Assembly: GCF_001640025.1 (NCBI RefSeq)
Contig: NC_031673.1
Span: 1,364,001-1,428,000 of the forward strand
DNA from: Sugiyamaella lignohabitans
Taxonomy: Eukaryota > Ascomycota > Dipodascomycetes > Dipodascales > Trichomonascaceae
Direction: 5' to 3'
DNA length: 64,000 nucleotides
The notes beneath the pieces were generated by a model that ran no database searches, was not told the DNA's origin, and worked only from the letters and a program-made list of their open reading frames with translations. The translations under genes and the position numbers were made by a program. This document shows positions 43,424 to 54,448 of the stretch, piece after piece (position 1 is the first letter of the stretch; each line of letters opens with the position of its first letter).

Positions 43424-44662
43424 TTAGTTGTAGAGAACGAATTGGGCTTGGCCACTGCTGACAGCAGCGGTACAGCCGTTACCACCGTTGGAGTAAGAAC
43501 CGTTCTCGTAAACACAGTCACCGTTAACTTGAGAGCCATCAGAAGAGACAATCTTGACGTTGAAGTTGGCAGGAGAATTGTTGTTGGGGTTGGGGATCAA
43601 ACTGAGGTAGGCAATACCGTTGGAGAAACCAGCACCGAAGTTCAAAGGAGCCCAGTTACCGACACCGGAACCAGGGGTACCCCAGATACAACCGTCCTCA
43701 ACAGAAACACCAGCGTTGTTGACATAGTATTGAGCAGAAGTTGGCTTACCCTCCCAGACGTAGTAGTTAGCCTCGTCAACAGTGGTAAGAGGAGCAGAGC
43801 CACCGGCCTCAACAAGAGTGGGGATGACCATGTTCTCAGTACCAGGGTAGTCAGTTCTGCAGATAGCAACAGGCTCAGACAACTCAGAAACAACAACAGC
43901 AGATTGCTTTCCCCACTCACAGAGGAAGTTGGTGTTGGTGTTGGTTCTGTGCAGCTTACCGTTTTGACAGATAAGACCACCAACAGAGACACCATTAGAG
44001 GGTTGTTGAGAGGGCCATTGAGTCTTGGACATACCAGGTTGACAAGCGTAAGAGCAGTAAGCACCCTCGGTACAAGAACCACCAGTAGAACCGTCAGAAA
44101 GGTGCTCGATACCAGACCAACCACCGAATCCGAGCCAGTCAAGAGCAATAACACCTTGACCAGCAGGGAATGAGGTACAGTCAATGACACCGTCTTGGAA
44201 CTCCTCAGTAGGGTTGGCATAGGCGGCCAAGTCACCGCTGATACCACCAGAAGAAGAGGAGGAAGAAGAAGAAGGAGCAGAAGAGCTCGAGGCAGCAGCA
44301 GCAGCAGTGGAGCTAGAAGGAGAAGGAGCAGCAGAGCTGGATGAAGAGGTGGAAGGAGCAGGAGGAGGAGCGACAGAGCTGCTGGAAGGAGGAGGGGGAG
44401 GAGGGGCAACAGAGCTGCTGGAAGGAGCAGGGGCAACTGAAGAAGAGGTGACAACCTCAGCAACAGGGGTGAAAGCAGGAGAAGTAGTAGTCGAAGGTTC
44501 GGCAACAGCAAAGTCGATGGGGTTACCAGAACCATCAACAGTGATGGTCTTGTAAACGTACTTGACATCAATAGCACGCTTGTGTTCATGGTGGACATGA
44601 ACGGCAACAGAGGAACCAGCCAAGGTTGCCAAAGCAAGAGTAGAAACAGTAGAGTACTTCAT
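43424..44662 (-). CDS. SUN-family cell-wall glucan-modifying protein (GH132, Sun4/Sim1/Uth1 type)
   Basis: 412 residues. A signal peptide (about 1-20) is followed by a dibasic Kex2-like site (HHEHKR), a Ser/Pro/Ala-rich linker (about 70-150) and the C-terminal SUN domain (about 155-412) with conserved Cys and motifs such as [26 protein letters not shown] and [21 protein letters not shown] proteins are secreted and act on beta-1,3-glucan during septation and wall maturation. Codon use is strongly biased, as expected for high expression. A 5' leader intron is possible (see findings). Confidence 0.95.
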   Translation of the reverse strand: MKYSTVSTLALATLAGSSVAVHVHHEHKRAIDVKYVYKTITVDGSGNPIDFAVAEPSTTTSPAFTPVAEVVTSSSVAPAPSSSSVAPPPPPPSSSSVAPPPAPSTSSSSSAAPSPSSSTAAAAASSSSAPSSSSSSSSGGISGDLAAYANPTEEFQDGVIDCTSFPAGQGVIALDWLGFGGWSGIEHLSDGSTGGSCTEGAYCSYACQPGMSKTQWPSQQPSNGVSVGGLICQNGKLHRTNTNTNFLCEWGKQSAVVVSELSEPVAICRTDYPGTENMVIPTLVEAGGSAPLTTVDEANYYVWEGKPTSAQYYVNNAGVSVEDGCIWGTPGSGVGNWAPLNFGAGFSNGIAYLSLIPNPNNNSPANFNVKIVSSDGSQVNGDCVYENGSYSNGGNGCTAAVSSGQAQFVLYN

Positions 44663-47600
44663 TTTTTTTGAAAAGGCTTATTTAACTGTTAGTACGAGGA
44701 ATGAGTCGTGAGGTTGACAAAAAAAGGAGACTGATTGTTTGATTGATTGATAGACAGAATGAAGGATTGATTTCTGGCGACCGTGAAACTAATAGGCTCT
44801 ATTGTAAAGAAAACAACTTGATTGTTCTGTAGGTAATTCTCTTATCAAAGGAGTGACAGACCGTGAATTTAATAATAAAAATACGATCGAACGAGAAAAT
44901 TAGAAACTGCAAACACAAAAAAGTGAAGACTTAATCAAAGGAAAGTAAGAATTAAATCGTGTCAAAAAACTTCGTTGGCAAGGAAGAAGAAGAAAAAAAA
45001 AGGAGGAAAGTAAAAAAACACACTAACTCGTGAAGACGACAATCTCACGGCAGAACCTTAACTGGGTAACTTGCTTACTACAATAGGGGAAAATAGGGGG
45101 GTTTCGCGTAATGGCCTGTTTAGGTGTGGTGGGGGGGTAAATAGCCAATTGGGGGAATCTAGATGGCGTGGTGGCAGAATAGGGAGGAATCTGCAGCGAT
45201 CAATGAAAAGCGGCAATACCTAATCCGGAAATGTATGCAACATAAGCTGCGGCGTGTTTACTCGGGTAGGCGGCAATGAGGCTGAGGGAAGAATTTGGGG
45301 GTAAAGAGAGATCGGGATTATCAGTTGGGAGGTTCGTTTTTGAAACGGATCTGAGTCTGAATCTGAGCTCGTACCGTAAATGAAGAGGCAGCCGTAGTAG
45401 AGAGTGATATAGTTGAGTAAGGCAGCAATATGGTAGCGAAATATTAACGCCAGTAAAATAGTAGTAAAATCAGTAGCGATATCAGTAGCGATAGTAATTA
45501 ACACCGGTAGAAATTACAGTAATACCGGCAAATTTGCAGTAATGCCCGATACACAGGTACAGGTGATTGAGTGAGGTAAGAAGTGGGTCGGGTCTGTTGA
45601 AAGTGGGTCACCCGGTGTCGCAGTCAGTTTTAGTCAATCGTGCGAGGTCGTAGGTATCACTGGTAATTTACAGGAGCAGCAGCAGATAATCGAGCAAACC
45701 ACGTACCGATCGGACGCAGTTGTAGTAGTTCTCCGCTTGTAACTTGCTCAGGTCTTCGCTTGCTATGATGTTCTTCTTAGGGTGGATACTAGGATTATCT
45801 GTACAATTGGTGTTGGAGCAGTAATTTAGGTACGTTTAAAAGGCAAAGAAATGAGCACATTGCATTAGTTGACGAGTGACGAGTCGCTTAGATGTCGATG
45901 ATGTACGATGTATGTTGTTTTGATATTCAAGTATGTGCATAGACGCCCATACTGACATGTAAGGGGTAACCCAAACACGTAAGGACAAATCCATGGCAGA
46001 TATTTTATACTCTTTGGCATTTGCATTGGCACTGGATTTGCTAATTAGCCAATGATCTAATTAATAGGAATCCCACGGGTAACTAATTAATTGCCCTCCT
46101 TCAAAGTTTAATTACTGCCACTTTGGTTTGTAGTAGTGAATTGGTATTTTGTTCCATGCATAATCACACTAGATTCAATGGAGACGCTGTGAGAAACTAA
46201 CTGATAATGTCCTACTAACCCCATCTAGACCACTAATTAAAATGTCGATATGAGTAGTTGTACAAGTTCGGGTATCGCCGTTTTGCTACTTGCCGAACAA
46301 AAGTCATAAACAAGATTAGCATTTAATGTTCGAAGATACAGGGGCTGAAACCGAGATCAAACTGTAATTGTACGAGGCAGTTGTCGGAATGACGCCCCTG
46401 TTGTATACTGTTGGTAAGATCTGCCGTAAAGTTCGCTCCCTGCTTTGCTGTTCTATTGATACCCACGTTTTAATGTCGCGTAGATGCTAAGTAAAGGAAT
46501 AGTCTATCACTGGGGTATTTCGCTTGTGTTTGTCGTCTCCTTCTTGTCATAAGGCTTCATTGGCCTGCTCACTGTTTGTCAAATGGTTGTCAGGGAGATC
46601 AGCGTCTATCAGCACTATTCACGCCGAGCCTCCAGTCCACCAGTCCACGAATCACCTATCATTCAGTCCAAAATCAACCAGTTTATCAATCATTCAGTCA
46701 TATATCAATCAAAACAAAAACCTGTAATCTCCGGGATTCACAGAATCCACTACAACTACAGCCAAAACCCGCCAAATCCAAAATTCATACTTACAATGTG
46801 AACGTTGCTTTAAAGGAATGTAAGCGCGTATACGTAGATTATTCGCGTAAAAAGATTGACGATAAGCTGTAATATAGAGATAAAATCAAAAGCCAGCAGT
46901 TGATTTTAAATTTAAAAAAAAACCTTTTACGTTAACACACTAACCGTACCGTTGAAAATCGAGATATCCGTTTTATTTTATATCTTGGACATATGTACAC
47001 GGTTCACGAGATGCCGTCTATGAAAAACAAAATATTACTTGAACAAGAAACGAAAGAGAATTAAAAAAAAATAAAAAAAAAAAAAATAAAAAATAAAAAG
47101 TAAAAAGTAATCTACATTGACAAACCGGTTCAGGAACTGCGACAAAACATGCGACCTCGGGCTGCTTCTGTCTGTTTATAGCGCCCTGCGGCCTCTTTTC
47201 AACACTGTCTTGGATCCGCTGCTGCTGCTCCTCCTCCTGTAGCGTCTACAGCATCTGCTGTAGCTGCAGTATCTGCACTTGGATCTGTAACTGTAGCGGC
47301 TGCTACATTGCACCACCGCTGTCCAGATCACTCTGTTTTCTTCCTATATTGGTCTCAGAGCAGTCTCGAAATTTGTGTTCTATATTTCTTTTTCACTTTC
47401 TCAGCCCTGATATTTTCGCTTCTACATAATAGTTAAGGGTTCACTGCCCAGTGGGGATTTCGAAAAAATTTCTTCACTCGACATTTGTAACCTGACAACT
47501 CTGTCCAATATCACAATCAATTCCTCTTCCATTCCCCAATACCCACCTTGTTTTTACCTCCTCTTAGACATTGACTATTATTTCCAACCCCAAATGTATT

Positions 47601-47970
47601 GTTGTCACTTCTCTCCGTATGTTTGAGCCATAAACTCACTTTGGTTTATAGTTTAGTCCCCCCTGCAAATCTATGGACAATGAAGGCGCTGCTCTCTCAC
47701 TACAATTCATGCTGCGCTGCGATGCAAGGCAGATGAAAAATTTTTAGCTGCATTTGAATCTGTGCGGCGTAACAGCTTTTTACAGTAACCATCCAAATCT
47801 GTACAGATCTGTCTCTGCAAGGGTTAGGTCCAAGAATTTTCACCATAGCTGCAACCTCGTCACTCCTTGCCCATTATACCCGCCAGTCGGAAATGGAGCT
47901 CTGTCTCCGATTGCCACGACACTATCTGTTTACTCGCCGAGCGGGTGGTGGTACCGCGGTTGCGGGTATT

Positions 47971-48024
47971 GCCTCCGGCGGCTGGGGCTCCGCCCCAGAC
48001 CTCGTTGCTCCTGCTTCGCAAGAG
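47971..48024 (+). repeat. Half composite: GC B arm with retained core
   Basis: B arm followed by GCTGGGACCGT (48027-48037), the composite core, but no second arm. It appears to be a composite that lost its A arm. Confidence 0.9.
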
Positions 48025-49178
48025 TTGCTGGGACCGTTTTCGGAACAGAACCGAGCTATGTGGCAGAGGCGTGGCTGTGAGGTTGGTGACGGGTGTTGTT
48101 GCTGTTTTCATTCCTGTTTGTTCTCTATCCTTTTGATTTTGTAATGTCTAACTTTTGGAATCTTGTGAAGGTTAAGTTTGGTTGCCACCTACGTTAAACC
48201 TTCTTACTCCTCTCTTTATTCCCCATTCATGGCATATTCAGTGACCACTCTGTCAGTCAGGACTGACGTCCGACTACCACTAGAATGATATGAATGAAAT
48301 ATCATTGGCCATCCCAGTTGAAACATGTATGCAGTTAAATTAGTCGACTGCCAGCTCCTGCAATGCAGAACGAGGCTTCGAGCGTTTACGTCTACTCTGG
48401 ACGATCCATGTACCGATCTACCAGAACTCTGTATATATGAAAAACCGTTCTTACTTAGCTCACACGAGCTGTCAGACAACTTTATAACTCTGCCAGAGGC
48501 CCAATGTGACCTGCTTCCATTGTTCTTCGTTGGAATTTGGCTTGAATAAACATGTAAATTTAACCATAAATTAAAGCACTTATGACTGTCTCAAGACGGA
48601 GTCCACCCCCCCCCCCCTTCCCTGTCTCAGATTTTACTAATTTTTATTATCGGGCGCCAGCTATAATAATATTTTCAGCACAATAATATTATATACTTGT
48701 CTCTTGCCGCCTAATCGACCAATCAATCACTCCATTTCTGAATACAGCGATCCGAAATAGTACAAACGGTATATGAACCCAAGCACTTCTCCGAATATAT
48801 CCAGGACCGGCGTCATAAAGCTGTCAAAGAAGCAAATGTAAACGGTATCACAAGCAACGAAATATCCGAAAGTACTCCACAAACAGGGTTGTTTGCGGTT
48901 GTCTTACACCGCCACGACAGTGCCCAGTGGCAATTCTGAACTAATTACCCGACAAGATCTAACGGCTACAACTGCCTGATATCATTTCCGGAACCCCGTT
49001 GGACCATCAGGGCCAAAGCCTTACCAATTTAGGTCCTCCCTTCCCTTTTCAGACACAGCCGTTGTACACCGGTGAACCCTAACCCGGTTTGTCATATGGA
49101 CCCTGGCTCGAAAGCAAACCCTCCCGGTGGGAAGCCTTCTCTTCCGGGGGCCATACTTTGGTCGTTGGTGTCCAGACT

Positions 49179-49232
49179 GCCTCCGGCGGCTGGGGCGTTG
49201 CCCCAGACCCCATTGCTCCTGCTTCGCAGGAG
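49179..49232 (+). repeat. Solo GC B arm
   Basis: Full B arm with hairpin loop GTT. Confidence 0.92.
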
Positions 49233-49807
49233 TCACTCGGGGTGCGGAGTCCCTGCGTCTGACAGAGGTGAGAAGACAGTTGCCCTTGAAGAAGTTATTT
49301 TCTAAGAATCCTTTCTTCGAAAAAAAGAGCTTTTGAAGCTACTGGCACGGGTCCATTTACTGATTGTGTGGGCTTTTGAGGTCCAGTAACTCGTGTGTTT
49401 TATAACATGTAATTGACAAACGCATAGGACTCCCTGCTGCGATCTATGACTCCGAAATTGATTAATGATTAATATTCATTTATTGTCTCATATTGGTTCA
49501 AAACAGCGACACAGTTACATTTTTATTATCCTTTTAAGTAATATTTATCATCTGGTGCTGTTGAATTGAAGGAATTATCCCGAGAACTTACACCTTTGGG
49601 GCTTGGTTGTGAGATTCAGTAAAGACCAACGTATCTTAGATCTTCCGCCAGGCTGTTAGACACTGGGACTATTCAATCCCTTTTTTTAGTTCTAAATACC
49701 ATGTGGTAGCTGAAGCTGGGCAGTTTGTCGCTTAGTTCTTTTCGTGCCTCTTGCAGTGAGAAATTCTCTCTACAGGGCTACATAATGATCAGGACGGTCC
49801 TAGCATA

Positions 49808-49861
49808 CTCCTGCGCAGCAGGAGCCACGGGGTCTGGGGCAGAGCCCCAGCCGCCGGAGGC
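49808..49861 (-). repeat. GC B arm after the first acid phosphatase
   Basis: Sense to the gene, 58 bp past its stop. The loop is GCA rather than GAA. Confidence 0.92.
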
Positions 49862-49919
49862 AGTGGCAAGGAATGAGAGTAGGCTATAAGGAAATCTACT
49901 TAGAAGATCTACTATGTGA

Positions 49920-51080
49920 TTACCACTGGTTGGGGTACTCTTTGCGGACGTTCCAAGTAGTCGGGGCAGCAGAAATAGGCTCGGAGATTCCACCAGCAGG
50001 GTTGTCGCAGGTGGATGGGGAGGGGATAGGAAGAGAGGAATCGCTGAAGTATCCTGGGGCAGATTGGTTGTTGTAGAGGTTGGTAGTGTCGACATTCTGG
50101 TTGGTGTATCCGGTGTTCTGAGCAATGAGATCAAAGACATTAGCACCACAGTCTCCTCTGCCGAGCATAGGAAGTCCCCAGTTGGCTTGAACAGAGGCAA
50201 TGAGAGAGTAGTGATCATAGAAAGTATTATCCTTAGTTCCCTTGAGATCGCTGGGAATGTCACCCAAAAGAACAGCATAGACTTGGTTTTGATCGGAATA
50301 AGTCTCATTCTCATCGAAAGTAAGAACGACCAAAGTGTTCTTGGTGAAGTAACTGTTAGAGAGCAAAGGAGTCAAGAAGTTGTAAGACCAGGCACCAGCA
50401 GTAGCGATGTTGGAGTCGTGGCCATCGTCTGTCATATTGGGAGTAATGAAGATCCATTGAGGAAGAGCTTCAGCAGCAAGGTCAGCATTAAACTCGGTCA
50501 GGTTCTTAATATTGGCAGAACGGTAAGGATTCAAGGCCACGGAATCATAGAAAATAAAAGGATTGTGCTTACGGACGTAGTCATTTGCACCAGTCTTTTG
50601 GTTAAGATATTGGTATCCTTGGTAGCCAGTGTAGGGCATATCTTCTTCATACTCCGCCCAAGTGATATTCTTGGACTCCAACAAATCAACAACGGTAGCG
50701 ACATTTTGGGGAAGACGAACAAAGTTGTCGTCACCCAAACCAAAGTAAGAACCACCAGCAGAAGCCATATAGTTAGGCTCAGAGGTGTGAGTCAAAGAGA
50801 AGTAGTTGGTAAGAAGAATACCCTCTTTAGTGAGTTTCTTAAGGTGAGAGTCACCTATGGCCTTACTGTAATCAGTATTTTCAAGGAAAATGTATACAAT
50901 ACGGTCAAAGGCAGCACCAGAAACATACTTGGCATTCTTGAACGAGTTGGTGGAGGCAGTGGCAGCAGCAGCCTTGATTTGAGCGCTATTGGGAAGAATA
51001 GTGCTAAAAGTTGGGGCAGCAGCAGCAGAGACGCTGGTTAGCAAGCAAAGTGCAGTGGAAGCAATGGAAAGAAGTTTCAT
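49920..51080 (-). CDS. Secreted acid phosphatase, phosphoesterase family, copy 1
   Basis: 386 residues with a signal peptide (cleavage near SAAAA, about 19-22). Motifs IFLENTDY, SEPNYMASAGG, NMTDDGHDSN and TFDENETY are typical of the fungal phosphate-repressible acid phosphatases of the phosphoesterase (phospholipase C-like) superfamily, not the histidine acid phosphatases. Several N-x-S/T sites suggest glycosylation. It would release phosphate from organic esters outside the cell. A close tandem paralogue lies 1.3 kb upstream. Regulation by phosphate is plausible from the neighbouring motifs but inferred. Confidence 0.92.
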   Translation of the reverse strand: MKLLSIASTALCLLTSVSAAAAPTFSTILPNSAQIKAAAATASTNSFKNAKYVSGAAFDRIVYIFLENTDYSKAIGDSHLKKLTKEGILLTNYFSLTHTSEPNYMASAGGSYFGLGDDNFVRLPQNVATVVDLLESKNITWAEYEEDMPYTGYQGYQYLNQKTGANDYVRKHNPFIFYDSVALNPYRSANIKNLTEFNADLAAEALPQWIFITPNMTDDGHDSNIATAGAWSYNFLTPLLSNSYFTKNTLVVLTFDENETYSDQNQVYAVLLGDIPSDLKGTKDNTFYDHYSLIASVQANWGLPMLGRGDCGANVFDLIAQNTGYTNQNVDTTNLYNNQSAPGYFSDSSLPIPSPSTCDNPAGGISEPISAAPTTWNVRKEYPNQW

Positions 51081-51373
51081 TTTTAAAGTCTCTTAGGGCT
51101 CGTAGCTGGAAAAAAGGCTCTGATAGTGAGTAGAGCAAACAAAACCATAGAACTTGCTGGTTTATATATAACCGTTGAATCCGGTTAGACAAATGCTGGC
51201 CATTGTTGTGGTCAATGTTGTGAGAGCAATTATTATTTCAAACCTGCTAGAAACGGCATTCTATACGGCCACGATACGCCAGCACGTATTCGGCCATCTC
51301 CCCACCAGCTTGCAAAGAATAGTTTATGTTGTATATCACCATATGTTAGTGGGAAAGCTGTGCAGACTTGCAG

Positions 51374-51400
51374 ATGTACCTGGCAGATCTTAAACGGTTT
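51374..51400 (-). promoter_or_regulatory. Shared 27-bp upstream motif, phosphatase copy 1
   Basis: Reads ATGTACCTGGCAGATCT-T-AAACGGTTT on +. It matches 26 of 27 positions at 53883-53909, although the flanks do not match. It lies about 300 bp before the ATG. Confidence 0.65.
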
Positions 51401-52085
51401 GCGGATATGTGAGGGCGATGTGTCGAACAAATATTAAGTCAACAACAACCCACACACTTGTATTTGGTTGTTGGAAATTCAAAAAAATTACAACAAATCA
51501 AGAGAATACAAGCCAGTCGTTTGTAATTGAATAAAAACTGTATGGCAAAATCAAAATTAGATTGAAAATGCTGGTTGGTCTGAGTTAAATCCATTTGAAT
51601 GTGCCCAAAAGGTTTGGCCCAAAGATAGTAGTCAATTTCGGCTTTTCCCGGTTTTCCTACTATGAGGAGACAGATTGTATGAGTACGGCGAGACCAGTTC
51701 AGGAGACCGGAATTTAGTTAAACCGTACCAATCAATCGTGAGAAAATACAAGGTACCCGATGTAGATACACCCTGAGCGACGGATAAAAATGCTAATCGA
51801 AGTGGGCTAGTAGTACTTGCCAAGAGCAAGGATGGACAGGTACAGTGCCCATTAGCACGTTTCTAATCGAAGATCGGTAGGGACCGTATAATAACATTGT
51901 ATACTTAATAGAATATAGCCAAGTTTTCGCATTGGGAAAAAGAAAAAGATACAGCTCTTTGGCGCTAAGGCATGTAGCCGTTACAAGAACTTGATAGTGA
52001 TGGTGCGTTTGCTTTTGCTTGCATTGATAAGCATGTACATGCTTGGATCGACACCAACCGTCTGTGAGGCACTAAACCTTAAATT

Positions 52086-52091
52086 ACACGT
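52086..52091. promoter_or_regulatory. CACGTG (Pho4-type E-box)
   Basis: A palindromic hexamer about 1 kb upstream of copy 1. Pho4 of yeasts binds CACGTG in phosphatase promoters; a six-base match can be chance. Confidence 0.35.
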
Positions 52092-52233
52092 GCCAGAAAT
52101 CTTATAATTAATGGGCGACACTCATTCGAACCGCAAGTAGAACCCATTATTAAATCAAACCTAAAACAATACGAAAAGCAGGGCTCGGCGAGCAACCGAT
52201 TGATCAAAGACATTGCGCAAACCCTGGCAGTAA

Positions 52234-52293
52234 CGACTCGAGCGCAGCGAGAGGAGCCAGGGGGTCTGGGGCGCAGCCCCAGCCGCCGGAGGC
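52234..52293 (-). repeat. GC A arm after the second acid phosphatase
   Basis: Full A arm, sense to the gene, 76 bp past its stop. Confidence 0.93.
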
Positions 52294-52369
52294 ATTGCCA
52301 CCTCGTGCTCAATCCTGAGTGTAAACATATAAGAGCAAGGGGCAAAAACAAAATCTATTCTAGATCTAT

Positions 52370-53551
52370 TTAAAAGGGCCAGCCGAAGGGCTTAGGCCAT
52401 TGTTGAGGGAATTGCTTGTGGCAGTTCCAACCAACAGGAGCGGGCCAAATAGGCTCAGGAACACCACCAGCAGGGTTGGCACAGTGAGAAGGAGCAGGAA
52501 TAGGAACAGAAGCGTCACTGAGGTAGCCAGGGCCAGATTGGTTGTTGTAGAGGTTGGTAGTGTCGACAAACTTGTTTCTGTAACCAGTCTTTTGGGCAAT
52601 GATCTCAAAGACATTGGCACCACAGTCACCTCTACCCAAAGATGCCAAACCCCAGTTGGCTTGAACAGAAGAGAGAAGAGAGTAGTGGTCATAGAAGGTA
52701 CCATCTTGAGTACCCTTGAGGTTGTTGGGGATATCACCCAAGAGAACAGCATAGACTTGGTTCTTGTCAGCATAAGTCTCGTTCTCATCGAAAGTAAGGA
52801 TAACCAAAGTGTTCTTGGTGAAGTACTCGTTAGCAAGCAAGGGCTTCAAGAAATTGTAAGACCAAGTTCCGGCAGTAACAATGTTAGAATCGTGACCGTC
52901 GTCAGTCATGTTGGGGGTGATGAAAGACCATTGAGGAAGAGCCTTGGCGGAGAGGTCAGCGTCGAACTCGGTCAAGTTCTTGATGTTGGCCAAACGGTTG
53001 GGGTTAAGGAAGACAGAGTCGTAGAAGATAAGAGGGTTGTGCTTACGAACATAGTCGTTGGCACCGTTTTGTTGGTTAAGGTATTGGAAACCAGCATAAC
53101 CAGTGTATGGCATGTCTTCTTGGTACTCAGCCCAGGTGATGTTCTTGGACTCCAACAAGTCAGCAATGGTAGAGACATTTTGAGGAAGTCTCTCAAAGTT
53201 GTCATTACCAAGACCAAAGTAATCACCACCAGCAGAAGCCATGTAGTTGGGCTCAGAGGTGTGGGTCAAAGCAAAGTAGTTGGTAAGAAGGATACCTTCT
53301 TTGGTAAGCTCGTTAAGGTGAGATTCACCAAGAGCCTTGTCATAATCGGTGTTCTCGAGCCAAATGTGAACAATACGGTCGAAAGCACGACCAGGGACAT
53401 ACTTGGCATGCTTGTAAGAGTTGGTGGCAGCAGTGGCAGCAGCAGCACTAATCTCAGCATTGTTAGGCTGGATAGTGCTGAAAGTTGGAGGGGGAGCAGC
53501 AAAGACTGCACCAGCCAAACCAAGAGAAGCAGTAATAGTAGAGAACTTCAT
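52370..53551 (-). CDS. Secreted acid phosphatase, phosphoesterase family, copy 2
   Basis: 393 residues, closely similar to copy 1 throughout: FSTIQPNNAEI, IWLENTDY, SEPNYMASAGGDYFGLG, NMTDDGHDSN, TFDENETY. A signal peptide is at the N-terminus (cleavage near FAAPP, about 18-20). It differs most at the C-terminus, which carries an extra proline- and tryptophan-rich tail (WPKPFGWPF). Strongly biased codon use suggests higher expression than copy 1. The tandem same-strand arrangement indicates local gene duplication. Confidence 0.93.
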   Translation of the reverse strand: MKFSTITASLGLAGAVFAAPPPTFSTIQPNNAEISAAAATAATNSYKHAKYVPGRAFDRIVHIWLENTDYDKALGESHLNELTKEGILLTNYFALTHTSEPNYMASAGGDYFGLGNDNFERLPQNVSTIADLLESKNITWAEYQEDMPYTGYAGFQYLNQQNGANDYVRKHNPLIFYDSVFLNPNRLANIKNLTEFDADLSAKALPQWSFITPNMTDDGHDSNIVTAGTWSYNFLKPLLANEYFTKNTLVILTFDENETYADKNQVYAVLLGDIPNNLKGTQDGTFYDHYSLLSSVQANWGLASLGRGDCGANVFEIIAQKTGYRNKFVDTTNLYNNQSGPGYLSDASVPIPAPSHCANPAGGVPEPIWPAPVGWNCHKQFPQQWPKPFGWPF

Positions 53552-53882
53552 GTTGTTATGAATTTCCTTCTAATTTTTAATTCAGCTGATTAATAAGAGG
53601 AACTCTTGATAGGTTAGACCAAACCACCAGGACAAACAGACGAACATAAGAGACCCTTTTATATAAACTCTACAACAGAAGGATTGGCGGAACTGACCGT
53701 CAATGATTTTCAAGGATAGACAATATTGATCTCAACAGGGGATATTTTTTTTTTTTCTTTTCCATCCGATTTTATGCCATGTTACAGCACTTTACACGCC
53801 TGGGAACCCCACCTAAAAAATTAGAAGTAATCAAAGTCCGATAAACGTGCAAAAAGGTACATAAATTGTACATATCTAGGGC

Positions 53883-53909
53883 ATGTACCTGGCAGATCTC
53901 AAACGGTTT
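53883..53909 (-). promoter_or_regulatory. Shared 27-bp upstream motif, phosphatase copy 2
   Basis: Same motif as at 51374-51400 with one base difference. It lies about 340 bp before the ATG. Confidence 0.65.
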
Positions 53910-53967
53910 GTGGTCTAGACATATGGGATAAGCCATGAATTTGAGTTACAACAGACATGAACATCAG

Positions 53968-53973
53968 CACGTG
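53968..53973. promoter_or_regulatory. CACGTG (Pho4-type E-box)
   Basis: 417 bp upstream of the copy 2 ATG, close to the shared motif. Phosphate control is a hypothesis. Confidence 0.45.
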
Positions 53974-54420
53974 GAGTGATCACCATCTCCAGAGGTAGTA
54001 CCCCTCATAGCATGTCAACTGTAATTTGAGCAAGGAACAGTAATTCGAGCAAGAAAAGTCCAGAAGGAAAGTTCCGTCAGTGAAAAAATTACACCAACAA
54101 TTATTGTATAAGAACACTGTAATTTAAATTTGACTGTATTAGGAACTTGTAATTACACTCGGTAGATTTATTCACTTGATAGAGATGAAAAGGTTCGACC
54201 AATAAGATTTGAGACGATTACAATTTGGATCTTCATTAGAATTGCGTATCTTCACCGTGCATCACCTGCATTTCCGTGCTTCATGTGAAGATTCCTTGTG
54301 GTTGATGCCGTTTATTAATAAACATGCTGGTACTTGTTAGAACCCCTGAGACCGCGACAACTGTGGCGCTCTCCGATAGACTGTGGCTGGTAAGTGCAGC
54401 AGTCAATTTAATGCCGTTTC

Positions 54421-54448
54421 CACGTGTGAAATCAAGCATAATCACGTG
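54421..54448. promoter_or_regulatory. Two CACGTG sites 16 bp apart
   Basis: Hexamers at 54421-54426 and 54443-54448, about 0.9 kb upstream of copy 2. Close pairing makes chance less likely than for a lone hexamer. Confidence 0.4.

Larger units (their letters stand above)
44663..49919. other. 5.3-kb intergenic stretch upstream of the SUN-family gene
   Basis: A-rich just upstream of the SUN start, then AT-rich sequence with a poly-A tract (about 47065-47100) and a C-run (about 48606-48618). Three solo GC arms lie at 47971-48024, 49179-49232 and 49808-49861. Open frames (45220-45504, 46524-46872, 48216-48549) are short and unsupported. I see no tRNA. Confidence 0.5.
51081..52369. other. Intergenic stretch between the tandem phosphatases
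   Basis: Promoter of copy 1 and 3' flank of copy 2. It contains the shared motif (51374-51400), a CACGTG at 52086-52091 and one GC arm (52234-52293). No gene seen. Confidence 0.65.

Noticed and set aside
50064..53593. Long + strand frames opposite both phosphatases
   Set aside because: Antisense shadows caused by strong codon bias; they lack domains, and the - strand proteins are clear.
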